Source: Gnetum montanum (Eukaryota; Streptophyta; Gnetopsida; Gnetales; Gnetaceae). From it: a DNA stretch of 64,000 bases. The first letter of the stretch is position 1, and the number at the start of each line of letters is the position of its first letter. The translations under genes and the position numbers were made by a program. The DNA lies in contig MNCI01027046.1 of assembly GCA_015680685.1 (NCBI GenBank), positions 1 to 64,000 of the forward strand. Direction: 5' to 3'. The notes under the pieces were generated by a model, which saw only the letters and a list, made by a program, of their open reading frames with translations, had not been told where the DNA came from and searched no databases. Below are positions 1 through 13,499 of this stretch, one piece after another.

Positions 1-2500
1 CTTATGCAACAAAACTCATCCATTCCCTTTTTCTCTATCCATCACTGATGAACTAGGCTTAGATTCAATGGGGAGCTAGGACTCACACTACAAGCTATTA
101 AAGCTTATGGTATTAGAATCATGAGTAGATGATGGGTTCATAGCTTTGGGTATAATCTTTAAAATCTTAGAAGAGGTTCATGCATGTTTACATTTGAAGA
201 AAATTTTAAGTAGAAGTTTGCTACATGAGCACATGAATGAAGAGATGCATGCACCAATGTGGAAATAAAGAACACCCTGGTTAGAGGAGGTTCATGATGT
301 CATGAACCTATGTATGTCATGCGATGAGGAATGAATTCTCATGTTCATGCAAGTCAAAGATTCTAGGTGATGATTTGGCACTTCAATCCTTTCAATGATT
401 CTCATGCATCATCAAAAATCCTATTCCTATGAAATGGAAAAAAGATGAAATAAAAAGAAAAAAATATGAAAAAAATGAAGAGAAAGAAAGAAGAAAATGA
501 AAGAAAATAAATATAATAATAAAATAACAATGATAAGAAGAAGAGGTGATGAGAAGAGTAATGTAACTTTTAAGTTTATCAATTCATAGAAATTGGTATC
601 TTTATCATCTTAGACCAATCTTATGACTTCTTGAATTAAGATGAAAATGAATGGTTGAACCAATACTTGCATAAGCCTTTCTCATGTTTAACATGTTGCC
701 TTGATCACTTGACTTTCCAAAATGTCATAGCTTAAGAAAATATCTTACTCATTCCTACTCATAAGCATGAATGCCTAGAAGTCTCTCTTTTAGAAAAATT
801 TGGTAATGCCAATTGTTGCTTTTACTCAAATCCCAAATCCATTTGTTTCTGAAGGTTAACATTATAGTCCTTTAGTAAAATTTTAATCACATTTAAACCT
901 ATAATTTTCCATTTATTTGTTCATGACATTGTAATTGATCAGAGATTTCCAGTAAACCAAAACTAGGGAGCCTACTATGCATATGTGTGTAAATGGAGGA
1001 AAACCAAACTAGAATCTTAAGTTCTAGATATTCTATAGTACGTTATCTTGATTTAGTTCTATCAAGGGTTGGACCATAAAGAATTAAGGCTAGATGACAT
1101 TAGAAGTGGTAGGTTTGATCTTGTGCTTGGAAGAGAGACTTGAAGATTTATCCCTATTGTATAGATGACTAGTAGTGAAAATGTAGTAGTGGATCTTTTC
1201 TAGAGCCTCCCATGAGCTAGTTAAATGATTAGCTAGGGATCTGATGATGTTGCACATACAAACTCTCTCTATTGTTCATCATTCATTATCCATCTCTTCC
1301 ATTCCATTTCTTGTCCATTATTATGGATGGTAGGAAGTTGATCAAGTAAAGCAAAGGATAAGATTTGGCCATCCAAGGGCATGAACTTGCATTGGATGTT
1401 GATGTCTAACTAGTTATTGGAAATCCATAGGTGTTCCATTAACAAGTTTTATAAGGGTAAGAAATGTAGGTTTTGTCTTTGGGAAGGATCTACTTGTGAA
1501 TCCTTGGTTGATTGGCATTACAAGAAAATGAGCTAAAGCTTATCTCCCAATGATGATGGTGGTTGCATAGCATAAGCTACTTGATGAATCTTCTACTTAT
1601 GTGAGTGTCGACTCTTCAAGCTTCAAGGTTTGATCATGATAAACCCTTCCCATGGTATCTCACTTGTGTCTATATTTGATTATTCTTAATGTTCTAATTA
1701 TTCTCCTATTTTAACCCTTATAAAATATTTTGATTCATGAAAATGCATAAATTAATCATATGACTCAATTCTCATGATCTTGGATATCACCTAAGATAAG
1801 CTTATAATGTTTTGATTGTTTAGCTCTTCTTGTGACTTGTTTGATTGCTTCTTGGTGATTCAAGCATGTTTTTAACCTTGTTAGTGATCCTCAAGGAAAG
1901 TGGAGATAACTTGAGGATGTGAATGGTGAATTATTGGATTTTTTCCTTATTGGTAGGGTGCATTAATACATCCTCTACATTAACATAGGAGCATCAATAC
2001 TCTTACGTTAGGGAACTCTCCTTTATAGTAATGAGCTAGTATATAAGGGAGGAGATTCTTCCAAAGTCATTCTCACTTAATTTTCATCCAAGTATTCTCC
2101 ATTCCATGCCTCCTAAGCCTTAGAGAAGCCAAATTATGCTAAATTTTCACCATTAATGTTGGATTAGTGATAGTTTTATACACTCTCTTCTTGGTCCTTT
2201 TTGTCCTTGGTTTTCTTGGTGTGGTTTAAGCCTGCTATCTTTTAACCTAGTTGTGGGGGAGAGGAATTAATCCTTGCATGTATTAATGAATTTGGTACTT
2301 ATTTAAGCATTTCTATCTCACCTATTACTTATTCATGCATTCCATGATTTTATAGTTTTGATGATGTTTTTCAAGTATATCCAAGATTTATGTTCATCAT
2401 TGTTTTCAAGTACATTTTTTTTACAATGGTAGTATAATGCCTAGGGAACTTCCTTGATTTTTAGTAGTCCTCATAGTTCATCATGCTAGGATATTTATGA
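1..2500. other. AT-rich stretch without a recognisable gene
   Basis: All frames are broken by frequent stops and I recognise no protein, RNA gene or transposon end. There is a purine-rich tract at about 430-550 (mostly A and G) and, around 1950-2260, a stretch with a TATA-like motif (about 2040-2046) that could be the promoter part of an old LTR, but I find no second copy of it in the window. Confidence 0.5.
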
Positions 2501-2559
2501 TCTAATCTCTATAGTCTAAGAAGGAAAGAGATCAAAAGATCTCAACACTCCATCTATGG

Positions 2560-5500
2560 ACCTATGCATGATTCATCAACTTTTGACAAAAAGGAGGAAG
2601 AAGAAGAACTTAGATGACCTATTCCTAAACCTACTCAAGAAAGGCCTCCACCTAGAAGTAGATTCAGACTTAGAAATTCGTATTCTCGATCTTTAAGTTA
2701 AGCATGTGCTTAATTGCAAGCAACTAAATAAGTGCTAGAGGAGCTAGTACATGATGATGTTGAAATCAACGATACCTAGGAGGATGTGGGGGTACATGAC
2801 ATTTGATAGTGTTCAATCCATGAGGAGAATAATTACCTTAAATTCCTCAAGCTTAGTTCTCTTGAGCTCAAGGAGTTTTTATAGTAGACAAGCTTTCATG
2901 ATTACATCATCCAATCCTTTATCTAGTACTAATATGAGGTAGAAAAGTTCTACCTTAACCTTGTGACAGATGGTACCATGTTCTTTATTGATGGGATTTT
3001 TGTGCCCATTTCGACATGCACAATATCTAGAGTCATGAGATTTCCAAATGAACTAGTAAATAATTAGTAACCACAAACCTAGTATACTAAGTCCAAGCCC
3101 AAAATGAAGGTTTTTCTTGAGGCCTATAACATTGATAAGGTTGATGTGAATATTTTTAAACTTCCTTTGGTCTAAAATGTCATGTAAAAACTTTTTATAT
3201 ATAACTTCTTACCCACCAAAAGACCATAAGGTATTCTTCTTGGGGAGCCAAGATTATGGCAATTATGAGAGCAAAGTGTGCCATCAACATCTCATACATT
3301 CTTTATAAGGCCTTAATCTAGAAAATCGAAGATGTGGCCTAGGACAATAGGAGAGGTATGCCTTTACAAGGTTAATTAGAAACTTTGTGAGCTAGCAAAC
3401 ATGCTCAATCATGTGGAAAAGAATTCCATAATAGTAGGAATGGTAGACTAGGAGAACATTATGATGGTGGTCTCAAGATTATATCTTGAGATCACTAGGG
3501 TAGGTTTTTCTTGAGGCCTATAACATTGATTAGGTTGATGTGAATATTTTTAAACTTCCTTTGGTCTAAAATGTCATGTAAAAACTTTTTACATATAACT
3601 TATTACCCACCAAAATACCATAAGGTATTCTTCTTGGGGAGCCAAGATTATGGCAATGATGAGAGCAAAGTGTGCCATCAACATCTCATACATTCTTTAT
3701 AAGGCCTTAATCTAGAAAATTGAAGATGTGGCCTAGGACAATAGGAGAGGTATGCCTTTACAAGGTTAATTAGAAACTTTGTGAGCTAGCAAACATGCTC
3801 AATCATGTGGGAAAGAATTCCATAATAGTAGGAATGGTAGACTAGGAGAACATTATGATGGTGGTCTCAAGATGATATCTTGAGATCACTAGGGTAGTAC
3901 TTGATTTAGAGGATGAGATGCCTTTCACTAAGGCATCACACATTAGACCTTTAGACCAACTTTGCATGCATCAAAAAAGAGCACCATCTATACCTCAAGC
4001 CTTACAACATATATAAGTTCAATAACCTAGTAGATCTATCTCTTTACCAGCTAGTTTTAGCATTAAAAGATTAGGAATCTCTTTTTGGTGGCATTTTTCA
4101 ACTTGCTATGCACATCAAAGTTGAGGGACAAGCTATCACAATTTACATCAAGGGTTTTCAAGATCTTGGCAGCAACTTTCTAGACATGATGAAAGCCATT
4201 GTGGGTGGTGAAGCTATAAGGAAAGATCTCTTTGCATTTCCATCTCACTTGCTAAATGATCCATTCATGATTCATCTAGATAACCTTGTTTAGTCTCATA
4301 TTCATGTTCCTTAAAAGAGTGTTTTCTCTTCTCAAAAATCAAGGTGCAACATGCACAATGTCTGGCATGTAGTAGAAGTTCATTAGGTAGTCATTGATCA
4401 ACTTGGAAATGGACATTGTACAAAAGAATAGGAGAAAGTTTATTCAGTTTCCAAACTATTATTTAGAAACATTGACATCACATTGGAGATAAAAACCATC
4501 GATGCTAATAGAATATTTTATTAAGGAAGTTGTAGAGAAGTGAAGTGAAGTTATGATGATTGCAAGGATAACTAGAAATCATTGCATCATTGGTACTAGC
4601 ATTCTCCATGATTAATTTAGAGATATGGATCAAGTGCCTATAATCAAAGATATTCAAGGCATGCTAGGTGGATGAAGAAGATGAGTCAAGAGAAAGAAAA
4701 GTAGGTACTCTCCCTTTCTTAGTAGGTATGAAGGATGGAAGATAAAAGTCAAATCATAATCTTGTTTCAAGATAATTACCTTCATACAACAAAATAGTTA
4801 CAGAACTTGTGGTAGGAGCTACCAAAAAAATTACTAGAAAAATTGATGAGCTTAAAAACTTTCATTTGAGTGAGTAAACAACCTAGGGTGTTAAGGTATG
4901 TAGAATACATAAATTTTTAGCTTTGCTAAAAAAAGGTAATAGGAAAGAGACACAAGGTGAAGGAGAAATTTGATATGATGCATGCCAAACTCTAACAAAT
5001 GGCTGAAAATTAATCAACCCTATAAGAAAGGATGGACCTATTGGAAAACATGTACATCCTTCATCATGAAGTAGCTATTACAATCCTTTATAGGAGACTG
5101 AGAAAAAATAATATGTATAGGTAGAGTGGAGAAGGAATTTATATGTGCTTCAAAATTCTACAAGTCAATCATGGACTAAGCTAGAAGAGAAACTTCATCA
5201 AGTGATAGTCAAGTTTGACTTTTACCAATGCAAGTTCTGATAGGTATGAAGGAATCACAAGAAGTTCTAATTGGATGCCAAGAAATAGAGACAAGCACTT
5301 CTATGAGAGTAGGAACTAATGCATGAAGAGAATTGATAGCTTTGAGCTAGGGTGATGAACCTTGAGATGCAACTATAGAGATTCCACATGTCCCCACCAA
5401 GCTCTTCTAGTTTCTTCCCTTATCAAGTAGGAAAATGAAGGGACTTTGATCCTTAGCTACCACCCCCTAGCCCTTCTTAATGAGATGGATCATGTTGTAA

Positions 5501-5560
5501 TGTATTCATGATCTATAAATTTGTTCAATTGTATTTCTCTAAATTGATCATGCCATGTGT
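2560..5560 (+). pseudogene. Decayed gag-like frame of an unclassified LTR retroelement
   Basis: One frame can be followed from about 2764 to 3100 with only scattered stops, most of which sit where TGG, CAG or CAA would fit. It reads like the plant retroelement family annotated as putative plant transposon protein: a segment of the type EKFYLNLVTDG, then FIDGIFVPIS, then an ISRVMRFP motif. Downstream, 4108-4293 keeps 61 open codons (MHIKVEGQAITIYIKGF at its start) and 4920-5060 has a coiled-coil-like composition rich in K, E, Q and M. A 394-bp tandem duplication (3109-3896) interrupts it. It is followed at 5615 by a polypurine tract and an LTR start, so I infer the internal region of a non-autonomous or badly decayed LTR element. 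No RT or integrase is visible. The family assignment rests on memory of motif style only. Confidence 0.35.
3109..3896. repeat. Direct tandem duplication, 2 x 394 bp
   Basis: Unit 1 is 3109-3502 and unit 2 is 3503-3896, directly abutting. Both begin GGTTTTTCTTGAGGCC and end ATCACTAGGGTA. I count about eight substitutions and no length change between them, so the copies are near 98% identical although the surrounding frame is heavily decayed. That makes the duplication much younger than the loss of coding capacity. Confidence 0.95.
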
Positions 5561-5614
5561 CTAGTCCTAGTTTAATGTCTTAGATGTTAAAGTTATGGAA
5601 TTAACTTTCTCAAT

Positions 5615-6540
5615 AATAAGGGGGATGTTGTGTTATTTGGTGGCATTTTGTAAGTCTATTATAAGCCCTAGACTTAGGAATTATTTCACACTATGTTTAT
5701 AGTTCTTTTATGCATAGTTAAGGCTTCTACCTTCCACATTTGCATTCTTTCCTTCCATATCATACTTCCAGGTTTTGTGCATGTTTTGGGCTTCATAGGA
5801 TGATCCTAGCTTCATTTAGGCATCCATGAAACTTATTGACATGTTCCTTGATATTCCAACTTCCATCCAAAACTAGCAAACAAATTTTGCTAGGGAGGAG
5901 ATGCACTAACTATCCTATGTTAAAACATTTCTTTCATTAGCACAAGGATGTTGATGCATCCTTCTAGAAAACTTGGTTTGATCGCTTTGCTTTTAGTGTC
6001 ATCCTAGATGACCAAGGTTATGCTGATAGACCTCCATTGATGCTTGGATGTTAGTGGACCCCTACCATTAGGATGCAAAAAACTATAAATATCTTAGATG
6101 ATCTCTCATATATAACTTAAAGAGAGCATTCATTTCACTTGAGCTTTTGGAATCCATTTTGTATGATGAGCTTTTCCTTCCTTGGGTAAGTTGATTTTCT
6201 TCTTTGTTTTATGTATACTTTGAGTCATCACTTTTACAAGTGAGAGTAAAATCTATCAATGTGCTAGGTTACTTACATAGCCTAGAGTTGCTTGCTTGAT
6301 ATGAAGTCTAGCATTTGTATGGTGAATAAAGCCTATGATTTTCTTTTTTTTTTATCATTGATGCCTTAAATGCTAAAACAACAAAAATATTTATTTAATT
6401 CTCATTTCATTGAGCTTTGATCATTCATTATTATCCAAGGAGATCATAATGATATAGCATGATTTTGGTCTATTAAGGTCATAACTAAGAGCCATTTATT
6501 GCACTCTGTATGTGGTGTTGCACCTGCCTCACAAGACATT
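5615..6540 (+). mobile_element. Polypurine tract and start of a probable 3' LTR
   Basis: AATAAGGGGGA (5615-5625) is a typical polypurine tract and is followed directly by TGTTGTGTTATTTGG, which fits an LTR start at 5626. A TATA-like CTATAAATATC lies near 6080, placed as expected for an LTR promoter. I could not find the LTR's right end or a 5' partner, so the end coordinate is a guess. A weak primer-site-like string near 6788 is not convincing. Confidence 0.4.
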
Positions 6541-8480
6541 ACGATGCATGCATGTTTATTATTGTTTTATTCTTATATTCATAAAATCCATAAAAATTAT
6601 AAATATTTTCTCTATCTCCCACCATGAAAACATAGGTTTTCATTTGTATTATATGTATTATAATATCTTTTATATTTATTAAATACAATGATATACATGA
6701 GTTTTCTTTGCAATCCCCTCATCATAATCTTTGAAGCTTACGATTGAATCATGCTATGTTCGATATGATAAATCCTATTAGTCAAAATTGGTGGGATCCC
6801 TATCACTACCTACTCTAATTTTGCTAAGACAAGATAAAAATTAAAATTAAAAAAATGTAGAAAGATAGGAAGAAATTATATTTATGTCATTAAATTAATC
6901 AAAAGTATAAACAAAGACAAAAACTAGCGATGAGCAATTACTGAACTCTTAGCCTATTATAGTGTAACTTTGATATCTTTTCCATTGGCTTTTCATTTAT
7001 ATAATACTTTGCAATTTTATCTTATTATTATCAATAATAGTAAAACTAATAACCTAGATCAATTAGGTATCATTAACATACCATTTAAGTAAAAAAAAAA
7101 GTTCAAAGTTTGGATTTCTAATTTTTTAAAATAAAAATGATATATAATCATAATTTTATAGGTTATTTCCTTTTTAAGAAAATAATAGAAAAATTAACTC
7201 AGCCTACTAGTTAAAATGGATAAAACTACATTAAAAATTAACTAAATATAAACTAGTTTAAGTGTTAAACATTATTATATCTTACACATATGGATAAGAA
7301 AATTATAGATATATTGTCTTGTATCTTTTCTAGGTTGTATTCATTGAGGAGTCTAGAAACCTAGGACCTCCTCTTCCATCAATTATCAATGTGGATGCGG
7401 AGTAGTGAGAGAAATTTGAACACTAGGAGGTGATAGGTCAATAAGAGACATGTTACTTGAGCTCAGTTTGAAACTCATGACTATTAGTATCTATCAAATT
7501 AATATAATTTTAAAAGTAAGTTTCTAAAATTACAAGTACTATTTAGGGAGGTTTTCATTATATTTGGAATGTAACATTAATTTTAGAATTTTCAAAATTA
7601 TTATTATTTGATTAATCACTAATTAATCATCTTTGAAGGTTATAAAGTTTGCTTGATAATCTAGTTACTTATAATCATGTTTTGTTTTTTATACTCAATA
7701 ATAAAATCACAACATAGCTAAAATTGATTATCATTACTATATTAGGATACACAATATTATATCTACCTTTGTATGCTATTCATGCATATTAAAAATAATT
7801 CATATCATGTCAACATAAAGACTTTACAAGTATTTTTTTTGATTGTATATTAGTAGAAATTCCAATAGAATTAGTTTGATTTTATCAAAAATCTATTTAT
7901 ATCACTTCAACACAAAGTAAGTACAAATAAATCCTAATTTGGATATCATTTTTAAATATAAGAGAATTAGTGTGAACTTATAACTTGTTAGTATATTAAT
8001 GCATAGCTCATGTCGTATCATTCACATTATATTGTAATATGTCTTTGATTGCTAACTTTTCCTTTTGTATTCAATCTCATCTTTCTTTCATCTCTTGGAT
8101 TGCTTATCTATGCATAAACCACTAAATTAGGTTGCATTGTTCTAACCTTGGTATCTTTTAGATTATATATACACACATAATACAACTATTTTTTTTGTTT
8201 TTTCTTTATTTTTATGTGAACCAATCCACTATTAGATTTTTTATCCTTTATTTCGTAAATTCAATATTTCTTACTTTTTCCATTATATAATGTCTACTTT
8301 ATTTCCTTGTCCTAGCCTCACCAACAACATCATTTCATCCTTGATATTAGAAAATGAATTAAATGATCTCCTTTGCTTCCTATTTCTTAAGCCAACATAT
8401 GCATCTTTCTATTCCTTTACTTGAGTTTCATCATTATCTAGTCCTCGATCCATAATATCCTACTAAATAATTATTGGCCA
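6541..8480. other. AT-rich spacer, nothing recognised
   Basis: Very AT-rich, with short poly-T and poly-A runs. No frame longer than a few dozen codons, no splice pattern and no repeat unit that I can see. The left part may be the tail of the LTR starting at 5626, and the rightmost few hundred bases may hold the decayed C-terminal end of the minus-strand relic at 8481-10340. Confidence 0.4.
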
Positions 8481-10340
8481 AAACATTTGTGTGATTACAT
8501 CTTGACATAATATTTTCTCATAGAAAGCATGTAAATTCTATAATTTTCTCTAGTAATTATTTCTTTCTCGTCACTCTATCTTGTCATTTTCCTAAAGGCC
8601 TTTCATCACCCTATCCCATTTCTTGATGTGGGATCTAATGAAATTTGTAATCATTGTTATGTACTCAAGTTGATCAAATGTTGTACCTAGGACCTTTGGT
8701 TCACCTCTAGGAAGATTTTGAAGTTCATTTATGGATTCCCATAGCTTAAATGATTCAGAACAATTTTTTTCATGATATTTATTTTCCAGTTTATTACAAT
8801 AATACCCTCATCCAAGTGAAATATGATATAATGAATATGTTGTATTTCAAAAGGATTTTTTACTTGAATTGATAAGTATCCTTCTAGGAATCCCTTGAAG
8901 TCATATACCATGTCAATGTAATATGGAATGTTGTTCTTTTCATTGTCTTTATCTATAACATAATACACATCCATAAGTTCAAGTAGAGAAAGTATGTCCT
9001 TTATTCTTGTAGCCATTGATAGTTTTCCTAAACTACCATCAATATTCCCATGCATATGTCCTATTGAAAGAAAGCTTAACTTTATAACCTTGAAAATTAT
9101 TTTTTCCATGAGTAATGATAAATTAAGAAACATATTTATTCTTGTTATCTCCTCTATAGTTATCCATTTGTAGAAAAAGTGTAGCAGGCAATGACTTAAA
9201 GAGAGATTTCAAATTTTTCTCATCAGCATCATGTAACTGATACTATTCTTTAGGTCCTATTTCATAATTATTAAGTAATACTATTGTAAATATACATCTT
9301 CTAGAATTATATTGTTTCTTCATAATATCACCATACCTATTAACAGGATCATTATCTAAATCCCTTAAGTATGTTGACAAAGATGTCATGGTAAATTAAA
9401 AACCCATCTATTTATAAAATGATTTGAAGTACTCAAAACCTTCATATCCTTGTCATTTAACTAGATTTCCTACAAGGGAGATTTGGAGTCTCTCTTTCTT
9501 AAGCATATCCTTAGGAAAAATTAATAATTTTGGCAATGATTTTTGACATATTCATTTTCTCATAAATGATGCTTAGCTAATTATTTGGTTTCCTTGTTAC
9601 TCAATCCATGTAAATGTAGTATGTGTTCTTACATACAGTTACATAATTATAATGATTTTGAAGCTTCCTTTGGATTCTATCCCTTTCTATAGTCCTTCAT
9701 TCTTTTCTTTCTTTTTTTCAATGTATGATAAGTTCTACAAACTAAGAAATCATGTTTTCTATTGAAATTTACATTTGGACAATATTTGATGAAAATATTT
9801 GAAAACTAACTTTTTCTAATAGGTGGTAATCCAAATTCAGGTAATCTAGAATTAATGAAATTTTTTAGTAAAATGTGTTGACTCATAGTCATAGATAATG
9901 TTCTAATTAGAATATATATTTCATCTATCATAGCTTGCCTACATTTTAATGGTGACTAGTTAGTCATCTCATCAATAAATCTCTCAAGAATTGTTATTAC
10001 TATAATCTTGCTAGATATTGGCTTTACCTTCCATGTATTTCCATGCTTAAGAAACACATGTTCAACATTGAAATTACATAAGTGATTATAGAATGTACTA
10101 CTCATAATTCCATGAATTATATGCCAAGCCTTCTTTTAAATCTTAATCCCACAACATTTCATTGTCTTCACTACATGATTTTCATTCCAACTAACATGAT
10201 TTGACTCAAATCCATGCATAATATATGATGTTTGATCATTATCACTCATTGTAGATATCATTTGTGATGTGTTTCTAATATCATCCATTGTAATCCTTTG
10301 CATGCAATTCTTCTTGCAATAATTAGTATACATGATGAAT
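8481..10340 (-). pseudogene. Relic of a DUF7869-type protein
   Basis: Read on the minus strand, the pieces occur in family order. 10333-10136 is open for 65 codons and carries a cysteine pair and the pattern CKKNCMQRITMDDIR, like the N-terminal cysteine motif of these proteins. A weak middle region follows. Then 9169-9131 encodes FLQMDNYRGDNKNKY, matching the family block Q-x-DN-x-x-x-(E/D)NKN. After a frameshift, the 134-codon frame 9133-8729 contains FKVIKLSFLSIGHMHGNIDG, matching the hallmark FL-x-VGHTHEDID with several decayed residues, and then a YDFKGFLEGY segment also seen in this family. Stops and at least two frameshifts make it a pseudogene. The domain is widespread in eukaryotes, often multicopy, and its function is unknown to me; a link to mobile DNA is plausible but not shown here. 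No terminal repeats were found around it. Confidence 0.65.
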
Positions 10341-11519
10341 AAAAAATTGTTAAGATGGTCAATTAATATAATTATTGATGTTTTGTCTTATTCTCTGTTC
10401 TCAATTAGCTCAACCTTTCTTCTACTGTTGTAAGATATCTTCTCTATGAATGCATTACAAATAGGATTCATTAGTTTACTATTGATATGGTTAACAAACT
10501 CAAATTTTAACTATATATTGATCTCGATAGGATTGGATGTACTACTTCATAGAAGGAAAGGAGTTGAGAATTAAATATATCATATACATGATCCTCCCTT
10601 CATATTATCATTAATAGAAGATCTTTGAACAGTAGAGAACATTCCTAGATTTCCTCATCAATTGATTCAATATAAACACCAAACTCATTATCAGATAGTT
10701 GAATAATAGAATAATTTATCATGATTTCTAAATCACATCTCACCTCTATTATATTTTGTCTTCATGAATATATCATGGTATCTTCTATTTAATTTAATAT
10801 ATTTTCTTCATACATTCATTTTTTATCATCAATTTTCTTCCAAATAATTTATCATGTTACTTCCTTATACTATCTTACAAGGGACCCATATTCCATCTAT
10901 ATGAATGTAAATAAACTAAAATTTACAATTATATTAATCACTCATCACAAGAAATAACTATTGTAATAACAAATTAAAATAATACACATAATGAAATCAT
11001 AGTATTTCAAAAGATATGCATATGTGACTCGTATTATGCTATCTCAATGTTGCATTTGTATCATGACCATAATGAAGCCTAAAGATATTCATTTTTAGGT
11101 ATGAATAATAAATGGGTACATTCATGAGGTTACTCAATTAGGTATGATTCTATAACCAATAGTTATGAATCATGCATAACCTAGCATCCTACAAAGGCTT
11201 CATGTTTATTATTATGATATCAATTAGATTGTGTCATCCTATGTTAATAATGATTGAAAAAAAATAAGAATCACAAATTACATCGAAACATCATAAATTA
11301 TGTACAATCAATCAAACTAATGAATCATGAAACACTTATAAACATAAAGAAATATTCGAGATCAATCATCTAAATAAGTCTCAAAGTCATTATACATCAT
11401 CTAGATGTTATGCATTTCCTATAACTATTCATAATTTTAAAATCTTTCATAGTTTATTTGAGATTATCATGCATGAGATTTAATATAAAGAAGCTCATTC
11501 ATTTTGTAAGATACATATA
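10341..11519. other. AT-rich spacer
   Basis: The left few hundred bases may continue the N-terminal end of the minus-strand relic, but no motif remains. Towards the right end the motif ATGCATGA with CATAA variants becomes frequent and grades into the tandem array that follows. Confidence 0.4.
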
Positions 11520-12190
11520 GTAATCATACAATATGGAGAAATCTCTTAAATCATGAATGTCATATAAAATACATGAATTGTGCACAACCTATGAAGAACA
11601 TTAATCATACATGATCAAGCATCCTTAATAAATTATTCATGACTAAGAAACCTTAATAATTTTAGCAGTTCTAATATTAATATTGCATGAAGTATCAATA
11701 ACTTAAATCATTCAATACAAAGTGTCCTTGCAAAGTCATCCACAATCAAGAAACTTATAAAATTTTTAGAGTTATAATATGAATTATGAATGAAGTATTA
11801 ATGACTTGAATCATGCAAGATTGAGCATCCTCATGAAATCATCCATGTCGAGTAACCTCCATAATTTGAAGAGTTATAATATGAATCATACATGAAGTAT
11901 AAATAACTTGAATCATATATGATTGTGCATCCTTACTAAACCATGCATAACTAAGTATCCTCACTAAATCATGCATGACCAACCAACCTCTATAATTTGA
12001 AGACCTATAATATGAATCATTCATGAAGTATCAATAACTTAAATTATACATAATCGAGCAACCTCATTAAATCATGCATGTCTAAGAAACCTCCATAATT
12101 TTAATATTTTGAATTAAGCATGAAGTATTAATAACTTGAATCATGCATGACTAAGCATCCTCACTAAATAATGTATAAATGATCAATCTT
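11520..12190. repeat. Degenerate tandem array, unit about 100 bp
   Basis: The marker GAAGTAT(C/T)AATAACTT recurs at 11689, 11792, 11894, 12025 and 12122, that is at 103, 102, 131 and 97 bp. The one long unit contains an extra internal copy of the CATGCAT-AACTAAGTATCCTC piece. Each unit also holds an AATCATGCATGA-like near-palindrome and CCTCCATAATTT. The copies are diverged. Short open frames inside it are by-products of the repeat. Confidence 0.8.
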
Positions 12191-12349
12191 CTTAATTTAA
12201 GAAGTTATATAATTTTTAGAAATGTTATGAAATTTAACTTGTATGAATGTCTAATTATTCAAGAATTTTTAAAATAATTATAGAATGATAGTTGTATGGA
12301 ATGGTTTGATAAGGTAACAATTTTTAATATCATATATTATGAAGATCGA

Positions 12350-12510
12350 TTATCACACAGAGCCACAATGCTCATCCCACTAAGTGGGATCCTGAGAGGG
12401 TTGGTAAATGAATGAAAGCCTAACCTCTTTGAGTAGCTATGCCTAAGCTCAAACCTAGGTCTTCAACTTGAGAAACATGCACCTTATCATCACTCCAAAT
12501 CATAGTTCCT
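12350..12510. mobile_element. Possible SINE or other short dispersed element
   Basis: A moderately GC-rich island in AT-rich surroundings with CCCACTAAGTGGGATCCTGA, then AACCTCTTTGAGTAGC, GCTCAAACCTAGG and ACCTTATCATCACTCC. This wording resembles plant dispersed elements whose internal part reads 'gggtttgaacccatgacc' style box-B-like text. I see no poly-A tail and no target duplication, so it is a suggestion only. Confidence 0.3.
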
Positions 12511-13499
12511 TATATTATGAACATATGACAAGTAAAAGAATATAATTTGATGTGAACCAAACTATGAACATATTCTATACAGAAATGTCATGTTGAGACA
12601 GATAATTTTTATGTAATGCTCAAGGGCTTTGATTTGACATTATTTACACAAAGGTATATCAATTCATATAGGCATTTAATAAACTTAGGCTAAAAAATCA
12701 TTATTCTTATATTACTATGAAGATAACAATAAGGTAATAGGAACAATCATACCTTTTTGTATCACCTTTCCTTATTTTCTTGTTACTCTATTAAGATATA
12801 ATATATTGAAGTATCAATTCCTCTCCCATAGTAATGAATATTAGAATAATTTAAAAAATTAGAAATCAAGTATGGAGTACATATTAGAATAATTTAAGTT
12901 TAGAAATTACAACTAAAAAGCTAAACAGAGGAGAATGTCAAGTAAATATAAAACTATAACAAATATGGAATACACATTAAGATGTTTTTAGTCTAGGAAT
13001 TGAAACAATAAAAATAAATAGAGAAGAATGTACAAGTAAATATAAAAATTTAACATGTAAATGATTGGTATATGACAATAGTACCTAGAACTTTCTTTTC
13101 AACCTCCATTGTATATTCCTTTTTCTTTTGTTAGTGATAATGAAAATATGGGATATCATGATAATTTTGAGTTTTGATGATTTAGTAAAGCTAGAATGTA
13201 GTCATGTAGAATAATGATCTATTATTGTTAGTTATTTGCATCTTAACCTAGTTCCCCATCTCTTTTTTCCATGATTTTCATTGAGTAAATGTTTTAAGTC
13301 TCACTATAGTAGAATTTACTTTTTGAATTCTTAAGTTAGGGTTTTAGTTTTAGCAAGACATCCATTTGAACGTAATCTCAATTGAAGAAAAATATGCTCA
13401 CATGTCTTACAATAAATTTTTATGTGTGGGTTCCATTGAATTTAATAAATTTCAAGGGATATTTATGAAGAGGTAAAATTAATATGTGAAAGATGTTAT
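12511..13499. other. AT-rich spacer
   Basis: Contains a loose local duplication around 12830-13030 (TTAGAAT-AATTTAA ... AAACTATAAC and AGTAAATATAAAA repeated), otherwise no gene or element signal. Confidence 0.4.

Noticed and set aside
6785-6805. ATTGGTGGGATCCC as a primer-binding site
   Set aside because: Agreement with the TTGGCGCCGTTGCC type site is too poor and no LTR end is visible in front of it.
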